Assembly (NCBI GenBank): GCA_025362235.1
Contig: JANYGZ010000080.1
Span: 1-64,000 of the forward strand
DNA length: 64,000 nucleotides
Direction of reading: 5' to 3'
Origin: Ferruginibacter sp.
GTDB taxonomy: Bacteria > Bacteroidota > Bacteroidia > Chitinophagales > Chitinophagaceae
The notes beneath the pieces were generated by a model that was given only the letters and a program-made list of their open reading frames with translations, was not told the DNA's origin and did not search any database. The position numbers were made by a program, and so were the translations under genes. Of this stretch, positions 18,349-28,392 are shown piece after piece. Position 1 is the first letter of the stretch. Every line of letters starts with the position of its first letter.

Positions 18349-19629
18349 TTAGTTTTGTTTTATTACACTGTTCAATAAATCCGCCAGCTCTTTTGTCACG
18401 GCATGGGCAGAATATTTATTGAACACTTTTTGATTTATATTTTCCGGGTTAAAAGAGGTAAGGTAATCAGTAAACTGTTTCCAGCTAATTGCAAAATCTT
18501 CACTTATAGAAGCAATATCCCCTGCTCCATTAAAAGTTAATACCTTACCCGCAGCAGCTTCTTCAATAATAATAGCTGCAGAACTTTTTGCATGCAGCAC
18601 AGCCAGTATGGGTTTACCCGCCAATATTCCCTGGTAAACCTTTGAAGGTGTATAATGTGGCTCTGTGCTTCCGAGTATAAAAACTGCGTCCGCATTATCC
18701 AAATGCACCAGTACATCCAAGTAGGGTATCCTTTGTGGATATTCAAATATTGTTGTTTTCCATAATCCATATTTTTCTGCCATAGGTTTTATCGCAAATG
18801 ACCCAGGGTCATTTATTTTTTTACCTGTACCAATAAAGTGGAATTCAGCATTGCTGAACAATAAAGATTCCTGCTGCATTACTTTAAATATTTCTTCCAG
18901 CACATCATATGCTTTTGGCAGCATCGCACCGGCATACACTAATTGAATTTTTTCTTTATTTTTTTCAAAAAGATAGGGTTCAATATCAAGATTATTAATC
19001 CTGTTATGATCTTCCTTTTCTCCACCGTAAGGCATCGCTCCAAATATGGCCTGCTGTAATAGATGTGGGTTTCTTTCTGCCACAGCTTTATAATAGCCTT
19101 CTGCTACACCTGTTATTAAAGAAGCTTTTTTTACAGCGATAGGCTCCAAAATTTTTGCAGTTTTTGTACTTATCCAGTGACGTGAAAATGTTTTATTACT
19201 ACGCGGGAAATTATGTACCCATGGATCAATATAGTCAATTCCATATTTGATTCCTGTCGAATGATGCAGCCATCGACCTAGCAAGGCACAATAAAAAGAT
19301 GGAATGGGGATGTATAAAAAATCTACTTTTTCTGAATTAATTAATTGCTTCGCTTTTTTATATAATTGAAAAAATGCACGCAATCCAATATCTCCAATCA
19401 GCCTGGGTTTGGTTACTTTAAAAGCCTTAACTTTTTCTATTCGCAAGGTTGAAGGCAATAATTTTTCTAAATTAATATCCAATGTTTCTTCGTAATACTT
19501 TTGGTGTACAGTTAAAACAATCGGTTCCCAACCAAATGATGGAAGATGTTGCGCAAATAGTCTTGCCCTGTGCACACCCGCAAGATTGGAAGGTGGAAAA
19601 TGTGGGTAAAGAATAAGTATCTTCTTCAT
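18349..19629 (-). CDS. Glycosyltransferase family 4-like
   Basis: A 426-residue GT-B protein. The N-terminus KILILYPHFPPSNLAGVHRAR is the usual opening of GT4 proteins with a PP-x-N-x-AG loop. The donor domain includes IQLVYAGAMLPKAYDVLEEIF and a degenerate C-terminal motif TEPHYTPSKVYQGILAGKPILA in place of the canonical E-x7-E. It ends one base before the GT11-like gene and belongs to the same operon. The sugar is unknown. Confidence 0.83.
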   Translation of the reverse strand: MKKILILYPHFPPSNLAGVHRARLFAQHLPSFGWEPIVLTVHQKYYEETLDINLEKLLPSTLRIEKVKAFKVTKPRLIGDIGLRAFFQLYKKAKQLINSEKVDFLYIPIPSFYCALLGRWLHHSTGIKYGIDYIDPWVHNFPRSNKTFSRHWISTKTAKILEPIAVKKASLITGVAEGYYKAVAERNPHLLQQAIFGAMPYGGEKEDHNRINNLDIEPYLFEKNKEKIQLVYAGAMLPKAYDVLEEIFKVMQQESLLFSNAEFHFIGTGKKINDPGSFAIKPMAEKYGLWKTTIFEYPQRIPYLDVLVHLDNADAVFILGSTEPHYTPSKVYQGILAGKPILAVLHAKSSAAIIIEEAAAGKVLTFNGAGDIASISEDFAISWKQFTDYLTSFNPENINQKVFNKYSAHAVTKELADLLNSVIKQN

Positions 19630-19635
19630 GCTGAA

Positions 19636-20265
19636 CTATAATTCATTCTTAACAGCCCTGGCTATTCGCCTTATTTTTTTTATCCATGTATTCCCAAACC
19701 CCCTGATATCAATTTTCTCCTGCGACAGTAAATATATAGCCCCGGCATTTAAATACTGAGCATTTAAAAATCCAAGTTTTTTAAAATCCTTTACACTCCA
19801 GTGTGATACATGGTTTTCAAATTCACTTTCATATAAATCTTGCCGGAAGAAATTTCTAGGAGTAGCTATAATTATTTTACTTCCTTGCCGTAATAATTGT
19901 TTTACTAAAACCAATGCTTCATTCTTATTAATATGCTCAATAATATCAATCATTAATACAAGGTCATATGCAGGAAGCTGTGTATACAGCTGTAAAATAT
20001 CTCCGAAATAAACCTTGTTATAAATATGCGGCAAATGAGGCAACATAAGGTCGGGATCTATTTCCACAGCATCAACAACAATACTGCTTTGTTCTTTTAA
20101 TGATTTGGCCGGGTCAATTTTCTTTGTGTTATCTATCCCCAGGTATTCGTGCAACAAAAAACCATATTTACCAAATCCCTTTCCTATATCCAAAATCTTT
20201 TTTGGTTGAAGTTTCTGAAGCAGGTGAATAATCGCCGGAGTTTGATCAATGAAAGAAGATGCCAT
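19636..20265 (-). CDS. Class I SAM-dependent methyltransferase
   Basis: A 209-residue protein with motif I KILDIGKGFGKYGF (~23-36), an acidic VDAVEIDP (motif II) and LVLMIDIIEHINKNEA (post-I/IV region). The fold is clear and the substrate is not. The context inside a GT cluster suggests sugar methylation. It lies 6 bp upstream of the GT4 start. Confidence 0.8.
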   Translation of the reverse strand: MASSFIDQTPAIIHLLQKLQPKKILDIGKGFGKYGFLLHEYLGIDNTKKIDPAKSLKEQSSIVVDAVEIDPDLMLPHLPHIYNKVYFGDILQLYTQLPAYDLVLMIDIIEHINKNEALVLVKQLLRQGSKIIIATPRNFFRQDLYESEFENHVSHWSVKDFKKLGFLNAQYLNAGAIYLLSQEKIDIRGFGNTWIKKIRRIARAVKNEL

Positions 20266-20444
20266 TTGTACTTAAATTACTTCCAAAACTTATGTTGCTT
20301 TTAATTATCAGCCAATTGGGTTATTTAAGAAGCTTAAACATAGCTGCTTAAAAACCATCCCCATATCCAGAATGCGTGAGATTTTAGAAAACTCTTGTAC
20401 TATTGAGTTCTACAATAGATATAAATTGCATCCTTTTCTGTAAT

Positions 20445-21632
20445 TTATCTATTCCATTCGGTTAATAAATCCATCGATGCAGTTTCCCAATTTCTATTTT
20501 CAAAATTTTTGTAGCGCATGGTTCTTTGACTCTTAATAACATTTAATTCAGTTAATGTTTTTTTAAATACCCATTCCGCATTATCGTTTTTATAATCGAT
20601 ACATACTCCATGACCTGGCAAGTTTCTTAATAACGTTTCCTGTGCGGGAGTATTTGTAGCTACCACAAATAGACCTGCCTGCAGGTAGGCCATTATTTTA
20701 TTTGATATAGCCAACTGATTATTTTCATCTTTTGCGGGTTCCAATGCTAAGCCAATATCATAATTATCCAGGCTATGATGTAATTCATTTTGTAGCATCG
20801 GTGGATGGATAATTATATTTGAAATCCCCTTTAACCATTTTTCATAAAATTCTGTGTCAAGATTTCCGACCAGGTGCAGTTCTACATTATCATTTGCCTT
20901 TTTTACAAAAGGCAATATTAATTCCAGCCCACGATCAGCATTAATATTTTGAGAAAACCAAACCATTTTCGCCGGTCCTTCAATCAGGTTGATTGGTACC
21001 GTAAAATCATCAAACGGAAAATAGTTTAATACAACAACCCAGTTTCCTTTGTCAAATTTCATATCCATTTTTACCCGTTGCATTATAAGTGGTGCAGCAA
21101 ATGAAACATAGTTCATCTTTGGTAAGGCTGCAACCATTAATTTTCTGGCAAGGGTTTGTAAATATTTATTATGCCCTTCACCCGCATGGTAATCTTCTAC
21201 ATCAAACCCAACTTTGCAGTTAAACTTTTTAGCAGCTTTTAATGCAGGCCAAATAGCTCCCGGGTTATGCCCAATTACCCAATCGGGTTTTGAGACTTTA
21301 TTGAGCGCTTTTATTATCAGGTTACTCCTCCGTGACACAGCTTGTGATAAAGCTGGAAACGGTAAGGAAATAAACTTTCCCATTATACGAAAAACTGTTT
21401 CTGTAACAACAGACCAGAGCCATATAAAATAAGGAGCCCGCCCTGCCGGAATTGAAATCACTTCTACACCCTTTAACTTTGTTATAAGCGCTTCATTTAT
21501 TTCTTTACTCCAGTTATCAAATTCAAAGCAAATTACTATTGGTTGAAAACCTGATTGCTTTGCTAAAAGAATTTCTTTATATAACCGTGGGTTGGTTGCA
21601 AGGCTATTTGTTGTGAGAAATAATATCTTCAA
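20445..21632 (-). CDS. Glycosyltransferase family 4-like, TTG start
   Basis: A 395-residue GT-B protein starting at a TTG that sits right before KILFLTTNSLATNPRLYKE, a typical first strand of this group. The middle carries VGFDVEDYHAGE (acceptor side), and the donor domain VWFSQNINADRGLELIL and ISNKIMAYLQAGLFVVATNTPAQ. The canonical EX7E pair is weak, as in several GT4 subgroups that use SNK-I instead. Spacers of ~180 bp on both sides lack ORFs, so this gene may be flanked by internal promoters. Confidence 0.8.
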   Translation of the reverse strand: MKILFLTTNSLATNPRLYKEILLAKQSGFQPIVICFEFDNWSKEINEALITKLKGVEVISIPAGRAPYFIWLWSVVTETVFRIMGKFISLPFPALSQAVSRRSNLIIKALNKVSKPDWVIGHNPGAIWPALKAAKKFNCKVGFDVEDYHAGEGHNKYLQTLARKLMVAALPKMNYVSFAAPLIMQRVKMDMKFDKGNWVVVLNYFPFDDFTVPINLIEGPAKMVWFSQNINADRGLELILPFVKKANDNVELHLVGNLDTEFYEKWLKGISNIIIHPPMLQNELHHSLDNYDIGLALEPAKDENNQLAISNKIMAYLQAGLFVVATNTPAQETLLRNLPGHGVCIDYKNDNAEWVFKKTLTELNVIKSQRTMRYKNFENRNWETASMDLLTEWNR

Positions 21633-21861
21633 AAAAGTTTTATTTAATTTAAAATGCTACTTTTCCCAGTACCCCGCATTCGATTAATAAAGAATATTTT
21701 GTTCCATTGACTGTGATTTTAATATCACAATAGAATTACAAAATATTCCCATTTAATGTTCAAGACTAGCTACTACCATTACCTCCCTTAAGGCAGGAAA
21801 TTGCATGTAAAATGCTTATTGCTTTATTAACATTGTTTACCATAGAGTTTCAAAATGTGAA

Positions 21862-23223
21862 CTATAAAACCATGGTTTTTGCTGTGAGTAAACTGTTGTA
21901 CAGCAGCATTACTTTATTATAATTTTCATTTTGTGAAATTGCATTATAAGCAACATTTGAAAATTTAAAATTCAGGATGGCTTTAGTAAGGCTTTGGGTA
22001 TTACCTGCCCTGAATAATGAAGATTTCCTGGGATAAACATCAGCCAATTCCTTACAGCCTCCAATATCTGACGCTATTACATTACAGCCGCAACTTATTG
22101 CCTCATGAAAAACCAGCGGGCCAATCTCCACCCATTCAGATGGAATAATAGTGCAATGTGCCTGCTGCATTATGGAAGCAATTTCATTTTGATTTTTTCT
22201 GCCATGCCATATAATATCTGTTCTTTTAAGTGCAGCTTTTATTAAGCTGGCCAAGGCATCATCCGCAACCAGCATATCACCAATTATTTCCAAACGCCTT
22301 ATAGGTGATTCAACTAGTTTAATCCAAGTCTTCAACAAAGTATAGAAGCCTTTCTCCTTTTCAAACCGGCCAACAAATAAAAAACCAGTTACCAGGCTAT
22401 CAAGTCTCTTATCCTCAGTAGCAATCATTGATTTATTATTAAGAAAAAAATCGTTTACTCCATGCTTTAGAACAATAATTTTATTTGGCAAAACATTATT
22501 CAATAGAAGTATTTGTTGTACCTGATTTGAAAATACATGCCACTGCTGAATAGAATTATCAAACTTTTTAAACGCAGCAATGGATTGGCCTACTAAATAT
22601 TTAAGCCGCAAAGCCATTGGGGCAGATTGTGCTGCAACCAAAGGAATATAACTGGCATAAGCTTTTGATAAGAATAACGAAACTTTCCAGGAGCTATTTA
22701 TAAAACAGGCTGTACATTCCTCTGCAGTTGGTTCTTTGATACAATCTGTAAAAGTGTCGCCATACAACAGCGTATTTTTTATACAGGATAAAGGCAAATG
22801 ATAAGAAGCAACTACTTTAACCCCTGCACACTTTTGCAGAACAGCTTTTAATATGCCAAAGCCAATAGCCGAAGTAAATGCATGAAAATGCATTATATCC
22901 CATGATTGTTGAGGTAGTTTATCTATTAGATTTATCCACGATTGTATCCATTGATGCCTGTATTTTGTATAAATTTCTTCAGTACTTACATTTTTATTAA
23001 TTACTCCTATTACAGCTATATTATCAATTGTATACTTAACAGTTTGTATTTCTCCATCTTCATAAAAAATGGGGTGGTCAGTAAAAGCCTGTGTAGGCAT
23101 GCCTGCAATTACAGTAACGCAATGACCCTGCAATTGCAAAAAATTTGCAAGGCCGGCAATATACACTTCTGTACCTCCAAAATTGTAAGGATAAAAACTG
23201 TATGTGGGCATTAGTATATTCAT
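21862..23223 (-). CDS. Glycosyltransferase family 4
   Basis: A 453-residue GT-B glycosyltransferase, slightly longer than usual because of a Cys-rich insert (~165-215, with CIKEPTAEECTACFINS) that is seen in some GT4 proteins recognised by a metal- or disulfide-like loop. The donor domain has GFLFVGRFEKEKGFYTLL and SEWVEIGPLVFHEAISCGCNVIASD, with the E-x7-E type acidic pair. N-terminus YSFYPYNFGGTEVYIAGLA contains the GG-E loop. The substrate is unknown. Confidence 0.87.
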   Translation of the reverse strand: MNILMPTYSFYPYNFGGTEVYIAGLANFLQLQGHCVTVIAGMPTQAFTDHPIFYEDGEIQTVKYTIDNIAVIGVINKNVSTEEIYTKYRHQWIQSWINLIDKLPQQSWDIMHFHAFTSAIGFGILKAVLQKCAGVKVVASYHLPLSCIKNTLLYGDTFTDCIKEPTAEECTACFINSSWKVSLFLSKAYASYIPLVAAQSAPMALRLKYLVGQSIAAFKKFDNSIQQWHVFSNQVQQILLLNNVLPNKIIVLKHGVNDFFLNNKSMIATEDKRLDSLVTGFLFVGRFEKEKGFYTLLKTWIKLVESPIRRLEIIGDMLVADDALASLIKAALKRTDIIWHGRKNQNEIASIMQQAHCTIIPSEWVEIGPLVFHEAISCGCNVIASDIGGCKELADVYPRKSSLFRAGNTQSLTKAILNFKFSNVAYNAISQNENYNKVMLLYNSLLTAKTMVL

Positions 23224-23245
23224 CTACGCTGTTTTTTACCGCTGG

Positions 23246-24151
23246 TTATTTAAAAAACCCAAATAGATAATTATAAAAGGAAAAACCCGTTTCTTTCATT
23301 ACACGTTTTACAGTTTTACTATTTTTAGTGCGCCCCCAATATTTAGTTAAGTTTACTGAATGCCTTTTCTGCATTTTCCGAAACAAATATTTTTTTTCTT
23401 TTGCAGATAGTGGCAACTCAACTTTTTCAAGTAATTCCTTAAAATATAAATACCCATATTTTAAATATCCTTCCTGGTTTTTATTTTCCTGCTGATCGTG
23501 GATACGGTAGTGAACAAACAATTTTGGTAAGAGAACAATAGGAGAAGCCGAAGCAAAACAAATATTGAAATACATATCCGATGCTACTCCAAATCTTGTA
23601 TCAAACCCTCCCGCATTTACAAATTTTTCCCGCCTGATTATAGTACCACTTGGACCAATGGAAAGATGTTGCCGTACAAAAAAATGCTCGTGTATAATTT
23701 TTTCACCTAGCCAACATGCCCATTCATTTTTACCTAATCCATCACTTCCATAGAGATAATACATTCCGAGGTCTGCTTCACTAAATCTTTCCATAGCTTC
23801 AACACAGTACGCAAGCCCAAAATCATACAAAGCATCATCAGAATCAACATATTTCAGGTACTTGCCTTTAGCATAAGAAGCTGCTTTATTTCTGTTTGCG
23901 TAATCGCCCAGGTTCTCTTTGTTCTGATAAACTTTTATTCTCGCATCATTTACCTCGTATCTTTTTGCAATCGAAAATGTAGCATCCCTTGAGCAATCAT
24001 CTACAATTATCAATTCAAAATTTTTATAAGTAGATGCCAATACACTTTCAATTGCCTCAGCAATATATTTTTCCCTGTTATAGGATGTCATTAATACGCT
24101 CACTAAAGGCTCAAAAGTATTCAAGTGCTCAGTTTCATTTATAAATCTCAA
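23246..24151 (-). CDS. Glycosyltransferase family 2 (copy A of a related pair)
   Basis: 301 residues, GT-A fold: VSVLMTSYNREKYIAEAI, IVDDCSRDAT, then the metal-binding YVDSDD near residue 107 and IGPSGTIIRREKF, the usual acceptor-side element. The first ~110 residues are nearly the same as those of the GT2 at 26322-27233, and the DNA over the GCAATATATTTTTCCCTGTT stretch is identical, which indicates a duplication. The C-terminal thirds differ, suggesting altered acceptor specificity. Confidence 0.88.
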   Translation of the reverse strand: MRFINETEHLNTFEPLVSVLMTSYNREKYIAEAIESVLASTYKNFELIIVDDCSRDATFSIAKRYEVNDARIKVYQNKENLGDYANRNKAASYAKGKYLKYVDSDDALYDFGLAYCVEAMERFSEADLGMYYLYGSDGLGKNEWACWLGEKIIHEHFFVRQHLSIGPSGTIIRREKFVNAGGFDTRFGVASDMYFNICFASASPIVLLPKLFVHYRIHDQQENKNQEGYLKYGYLYFKELLEKVELPLSAKEKKYLFRKMQKRHSVNLTKYWGRTKNSKTVKRVMKETGFSFYNYLFGFFK

Positions 24152-24158
24152 CTCAGTA

Positions 24159-24980
24159 TTACTTGTATTGCCGGTTTACTATCCAGATGTTATTTTCGGG
24201 AATTTCGTTCTTATCATTTATAAGTTTATTGCCGGCAACAGTAAAAAAATCAAACCCTTTTTGGTCAAAAAAAAGTTGCAATTGTGCAAAACATACTTCT
24301 GAAAGAAAGTTGAATTCAAGTATAATATTCTTAATGTTTATTTTATCAAAAGGGAAATTTTTCAGCACAGCAAATTCATTTCCTTCAATATCAATTTTAA
24401 GCAAATCTACCTGGCAGATATTGTTTGATTGAAGTAAAAAATCAAGAGGACAGCATATAACAGCAATACTCCCGGTATTTGCATTTGACACAAAAGTGGT
24501 ACCCAAATTATTCTGAACAGGTAACTGTAAAAAAACCTGGCTGAAAATTTCGCCGATGGCTGCATTAATTACTGTAACATTGCCTGTCAGTTTATTGATA
24601 GCAAGATTATTCATTAACCTTGACACAACTTTGTAGTTGGGTTCTACAGCAAAAACCTTTACTTTTTCATTCGAGTATTTTATCTGGCAACTATACAATC
24701 CAAAATTTGCACCAACATCTATAAAAATTCCGCCATTTTTTAAAAGACGTTTCCCCAGTTCAATTGATCCCTGTTCATAGTTTCCGTCTTCAATCATTAT
24801 TCTTGTTATCCAGTCATTGGCATCCAATTTAAATACTACGCCTTCGCTGTTTTTTATGCTAATACCATCCCGAAAAAATAACCTGCCCAGGTAATTTTCT
24901 ATCCTGATTTTGGCTGGATGTTGCGGACATAATAAATACCATTTAAAAAATTTACCGGCAAATGAAACAGGTATGTACAT
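24159..24980 (-). CDS. FkbM family SAM-dependent methyltransferase
   Basis: 273 residues: motif I IFIDVGANFGLYSCQIKY, VFAVEPN on strand 2, and LLKIDIEGNEFAVLKNF. The N-terminal ~75 residues (PAKIRIENYLGRLFF) are a helical lead typical of longer FkbM proteins. Probable role is O-methylation of a sugar in the glycan repeat. It is preceded by a 242-bp spacer containing small palindromes. Confidence 0.86.
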   Translation of the reverse strand: MYIPVSFAGKFFKWYLLCPQHPAKIRIENYLGRLFFRDGISIKNSEGVVFKLDANDWITRIMIEDGNYEQGSIELGKRLLKNGGIFIDVGANFGLYSCQIKYSNEKVKVFAVEPNYKVVSRLMNNLAINKLTGNVTVINAAIGEIFSQVFLQLPVQNNLGTTFVSNANTGSIAVICCPLDFLLQSNNICQVDLLKIDIEGNEFAVLKNFPFDKINIKNIILEFNFLSEVCFAQLQLFFDQKGFDFFTVAGNKLINDKNEIPENNIWIVNRQYK

Positions 24981-25024
24981 ATAAACTAAATATTATCCGG
25001 ATAGCTTTTATGGCAGATGCAACA

Positions 25025-25215
25025 TTAAATATTTGAGCAATCTGTAGTTAAACTCAAATACTATGGGTTAAAAACCTATAGGTTGAAGAAGGACTGAAAG
25101 TCCATATGGAGGCTTCGCCATTCTTCTTATTGTGTTATCAAAGCGATTGTTAGAAGTTTGTAGAAGCTAAAGCCTTGGACTAAAGTCCATAGCTTGAAAC
25201 TAACGTGTTGTGACC
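25025..25215. repeat. REP-like palindromic spacer
   Basis: The spacer between the FkbM and oxidoreductase genes holds several short hairpins: GGACT-gaa-AGTCC (25091-25103), GGACT-aa-AGTCC (25177-25188) and GGTT-aaa-AACC around 25067-25077. The shared GGACT/AGTCC arms and similar context (TCCATATGG, TCCATAGC) suggest two copies of one repeat family. No transposase is near and no ORF is present. Confidence 0.6.
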
Positions 25216-25222
25216 AGTCAAT

Positions 25223-26224
25223 TCATTTATTTGCTGCCTTATATATCTTACTGATTATTTCAACAGTTTTTAATCCTTCGAAAGCACTTGTTGTAATTGA
25301 TGCATTGTTATTTAACACATCAATTACATTATCATACACTTTATCATGGTTGCTCATTGACCCAACATAATTTCCATAATTGTTAGGTGTACTACCCGCT
25401 GGCAAATGCTCAATTTTATAACCATCTATATTTTGATATTCCAGTTCATTTAAATATTGCCCGCCAATTTTTACTGTTCCTTTATCACCAAAAACTGTCA
25501 GGGATCCTTCCATGTTTTTTTGAAAACTATTAACTGTATAATTGATAGTACCGATTGCGCCATTGACTAATTTTATTATTACCACACCGGTATCTTCAAA
25601 TGCTATAACATCCTCATGCAAGTAATTGCCGGTAAATGCCTGCACTTCTTCAATATCACCAAGTATCCAGTAAAGCAGATCTATAAAATGACTAAACTGT
25701 GTAAAAAGTGTACCCCCGTCAAGTTCCATCGTTCCCCGCCACGAATCCTTGTAATATTCAGTTTTCCTGCTCCAGAAGCAATTTAATTGAAAACTATTTA
25801 TTTTCCCCAATCTTCCCTCGCCCACTATTTTTTTCAAAGCCGCCACAGGTGGATTAAACCGGTTCTGCTTAATGGAAAATAAACGCCGGTTAGATTTTTC
25901 TGCGGCTTGTATCATTTCACCACAGTCTTTTACACTAATAGCCATTGGTTTTTCGCACAACACATGAAACCCGGCCTGGAGGCTCTTGATAGAGTGCTCT
26001 GCATGCAACCCGTTTGGTGAACAAACAGCAATAACATCAGTATCCCTTTCGTGTTGCAACAAATCTTCCAGTGTGTAATATGCATTCGCAGCATATTTTT
26101 CAGCCAGGACATCTGCCTTTTCTTTCACCACATCGCATACGGCCAGTAATTTCCCTTTATTGAATATATGTTCTGCATGCCTTTCCGCTACTCTTCCACA
26201 GCCAATAATTACAAACTTCATCAT
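25223..26224 (-). CDS. Gfo/Idh/MocA family sugar dehydrogenase
   Basis: A 333-residue NAD(P)-dependent oxidoreductase: Rossmann motif VIIGCGRVAERHAEH (5-19), the EKPM signature (91-94) with the family Lys, and an IKQNRFNPPV element. That last element resembles the WlbA/WbpB group, which oxidises C3 of UDP-GlcNAc uronic acid ahead of transamination. A partner DegT aminotransferase exists 13 kb upstream in the same locus, which would fit a 3-amino sugar, but UDP-GlcNAc 6-dehydrogenase is not in the window. The specific substrate is therefore inference. Confidence 0.85.
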   Translation of the reverse strand: MMKFVIIGCGRVAERHAEHIFNKGKLLAVCDVVKEKADVLAEKYAANAYYTLEDLLQHERDTDVIAVCSPNGLHAEHSIKSLQAGFHVLCEKPMAISVKDCGEMIQAAEKSNRRLFSIKQNRFNPPVAALKKIVGEGRLGKINSFQLNCFWSRKTEYYKDSWRGTMELDGGTLFTQFSHFIDLLYWILGDIEEVQAFTGNYLHEDVIAFEDTGVVIIKLVNGAIGTINYTVNSFQKNMEGSLTVFGDKGTVKIGGQYLNELEYQNIDGYKIEHLPAGSTPNNYGNYVGSMSNHDKVYDNVIDVLNNNASITTSAFEGLKTVEIISKIYKAANK

Positions 26225-26321
26225 AGTTCTTTTTTGCTTCGTGATTTTGCTGCTGATATACCTATTCCAATTGCTGATAAACTAACCAAAGGGGAAATTG
26301 ATTTATACAAATTCACAATAA

Positions 26322-27233
26322 TTAAACTGAATGGTAAAAATTTTTCTTAACCATCCTGTATGGTAAAAATCCTTTTGTTAATTGCAATAAATTAAAGTCA
26401 GATTCTTTGAAAATAGTATATGCTGTTTTCAAATGGCCCTTTTTTAGCGCCAGCATTAAAATATCTCTTGCATGTTTCCATTGAAGCCGGTTTTTTATAA
26501 TAGTAATATCTTCAGGTTTCAAAGGGCAATTTTTGTTACTTAAGGATGCCATAAAAACAGGATAAGATAAACGTAAATAGGAGTAATCATTATGCCCGTA
26601 ATGATATTCCTGTTGAGTATGGCGTCGCCATACTACAACACCGGGTTCAATCTTCACAACTGGGTAAATAGCTGAGAGCTTCAACCACATTTCCGTATCA
26701 CTTATGTAACGTTCATTTGCAAATCCATTCAGGGCCACAAAAGTGTCCCTTCTAATAATAGCCCCAATTGGGCCGTAACTTAAAATTCTTAGACCAAAAT
26801 AATGATCCATATATGCCTGTTCAGAACTAACCAATTGCGGGTATACTGTATTCTCTTCAAAGTCAAATTGCGATATGCCGAGAGCAGCTTCGGGATGTGC
26901 TTCCATTGCTGATACCATTTTATATAATCCACCCTGGCTAATGGTATCATCTGAATCAACATATTTTATGTACTTTCCTTTTGAGTAAGATGCAGCGGTA
27001 TTTCTATTTGGGTAATCCCCTGAATTTACCGGATTTACAAATACTTTTATCCTGTTATCTTTATCTGCATAACGTCGGGCAATTTGAACAGTAGTATCTG
27101 TTGATGCATCATCTGATATGATTAATTCAAAATCCGCATGGGTAGATGCCAACACACTTTCAATAGCTTCGGCAATATATTTTTCCCTGTTATAGGATGT
27201 CATCAATACACTTACAAGCGGACTTTCAGGCAT
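26322..27233 (-). CDS. Glycosyltransferase family 2 (copy B of a related pair)
   Basis: 303 residues with VSVLMTSYNREKYIAEAI, ISDDASTDTT, YVDSDD and YGPIGAIIRRDTF, in the same order as copy A at 23246-24151. The N-terminal nucleotide-sugar half is highly similar between the two copies, while the acceptor half has diverged (WRRHTQQEYHYGHND here). It is two bases from the end of the upstream GT4 gene and lies in the same operon. Confidence 0.88.
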   Translation of the reverse strand: MPESPLVSVLMTSYNREKYIAEAIESVLASTHADFELIISDDASTDTTVQIARRYADKDNRIKVFVNPVNSGDYPNRNTAASYSKGKYIKYVDSDDTISQGGLYKMVSAMEAHPEAALGISQFDFEENTVYPQLVSSEQAYMDHYFGLRILSYGPIGAIIRRDTFVALNGFANERYISDTEMWLKLSAIYPVVKIEPGVVVWRRHTQQEYHYGHNDYSYLRLSYPVFMASLSNKNCPLKPEDITIIKNRLQWKHARDILMLALKKGHLKTAYTIFKESDFNLLQLTKGFLPYRMVKKNFYHSV

Positions 27234-27234
27234 G

Positions 27235-28392
27235 CTACTTAAAATTTCTGATAGATTTAGTCAATATATTGAGCAACCATTTTTGATCAAGCAGGGAACC
27301 ATATACCCTTTTTGCTTTTTTACTTTCTAAAGGTTTTAAAAAAGTTGTATAAATTTCTGCTTCAATCAATTTGGTATTTTTATAGGGATCAAATAGCTCA
27401 CTTGATATAGCAATGGAATTGTTCCTGATATTGGAGCACAAACTATTATTTTGAATTAATCCTTCAATGCAATCAGCATAAAAAGCAGGGACATTGTTAC
27501 GAATTTTAAACCCTGTAATACCATCATTAACCAACTCCTGAATACCTCCTTCCATATCATTAACAATGGGAACCACACCCGCCTTCATTGCTTCAATTAG
27601 TGAAACCGGCATACCTTCTGCTGATGATGGAAGAATAAAATAATCCATATTTTGAAGAAGTGATAAAACAGCCTCATTGTCTATTTGTCCATAAAATTTT
27701 ACCGAACTGGCGTCGGGCCAATCAACCTTACAATTGTTATTGCTTTTATTATCTCCAACAATATGCCAGTTAAGCTGTATATTTTTTTTCCTCAGTAAAC
27801 TATCTACCACGGGTAACAAATGATACCCCTTATCTTCACTAAGCCTTCCATTAAAAACAATATTGTTATTGTACACTTCCTTTTTAGGGTAAGTGAAAGA
27901 AGGAACAGGAAAACGCAAATAATAGATATCTGCTTTTCGTTCAGGTAATACCACATTTAATTTTATAGCAATGCTGTTTGTTATTGCAATAAAGCTATTA
28001 ATTGATGGCTCGTGCAATTTTGCCAATTGATAATAATAACTGTAATCTCCATGTACAAAATTGATGACCCTGTTCTGTAATCCCAGTTGACTCACCATCC
28101 CCAATTCGAGCCAATCGTGAGCAACAATAATAGCCTGCTCATTTGGAATGAATACAGATAATTGAGTACAGGTATAATAAAAATTCCATTGGGGTGAATA
28201 ATAAAAAACTTTTTCTGTTGTTGCTCCTTCAAAGTGTTGTATAGAAAAAAAAGGAGCCTGTTCTTTATTAATCGTATAAATTATATGGTTTTCAATTAAT
28301 GGATTAGCAGAATATTGCAGCAGGTTCCTGATAACTGAAAGTACCCCACCTACCTTTCCATTGTGAAAATGATATACTTGTATCTTATTCAC
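27235..28392 (-). CDS. Glycosyltransferase family 4
   Basis: 385 residues, GT-B. The donor domain shows IVFNGRLSEDKGYHLLPVVDSLL and SSAEGMPVSLIEAMKAGVVPIVND, the canonical E-x7-E motif. N-terminal YHFHNGKVGGVLSVIRNLL contains the glycine-rich acceptor loop. The start is GTG and overlaps the stop of the upstream GT4 by 4 bp (GTGA), so the two are translationally coupled. The donor sugar is unknown. Confidence 0.87.
   Translation of the reverse strand: MNKIQVYHFHNGKVGGVLSVIRNLLQYSANPLIENHIIYTINKEQAPFFSIQHFEGATTEKVFYYSPQWNFYYTCTQLSVFIPNEQAIIVAHDWLELGMVSQLGLQNRVINFVHGDYSYYYQLAKLHEPSINSFIAITNSIAIKLNVVLPERKADIYYLRFPVPSFTYPKKEVYNNNIVFNGRLSEDKGYHLLPVVDSLLRKKNIQLNWHIVGDNKSNNNCKVDWPDASSVKFYGQIDNEAVLSLLQNMDYFILPSSAEGMPVSLIEAMKAGVVPIVNDMEGGIQELVNDGITGFKIRNNVPAFYADCIEGLIQNNSLCSNIRNNSIAISSELFDPYKNTKLIEAEIYTTFLKPLESKKAKRVYGSLLDQKWLLNILTKSIRNFK

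Noticed and set aside
25025-25215. CRISPR array
   Set aside because: Repeats are short hairpins at irregular distance, there are only two clear copies and no cas genes nearby.
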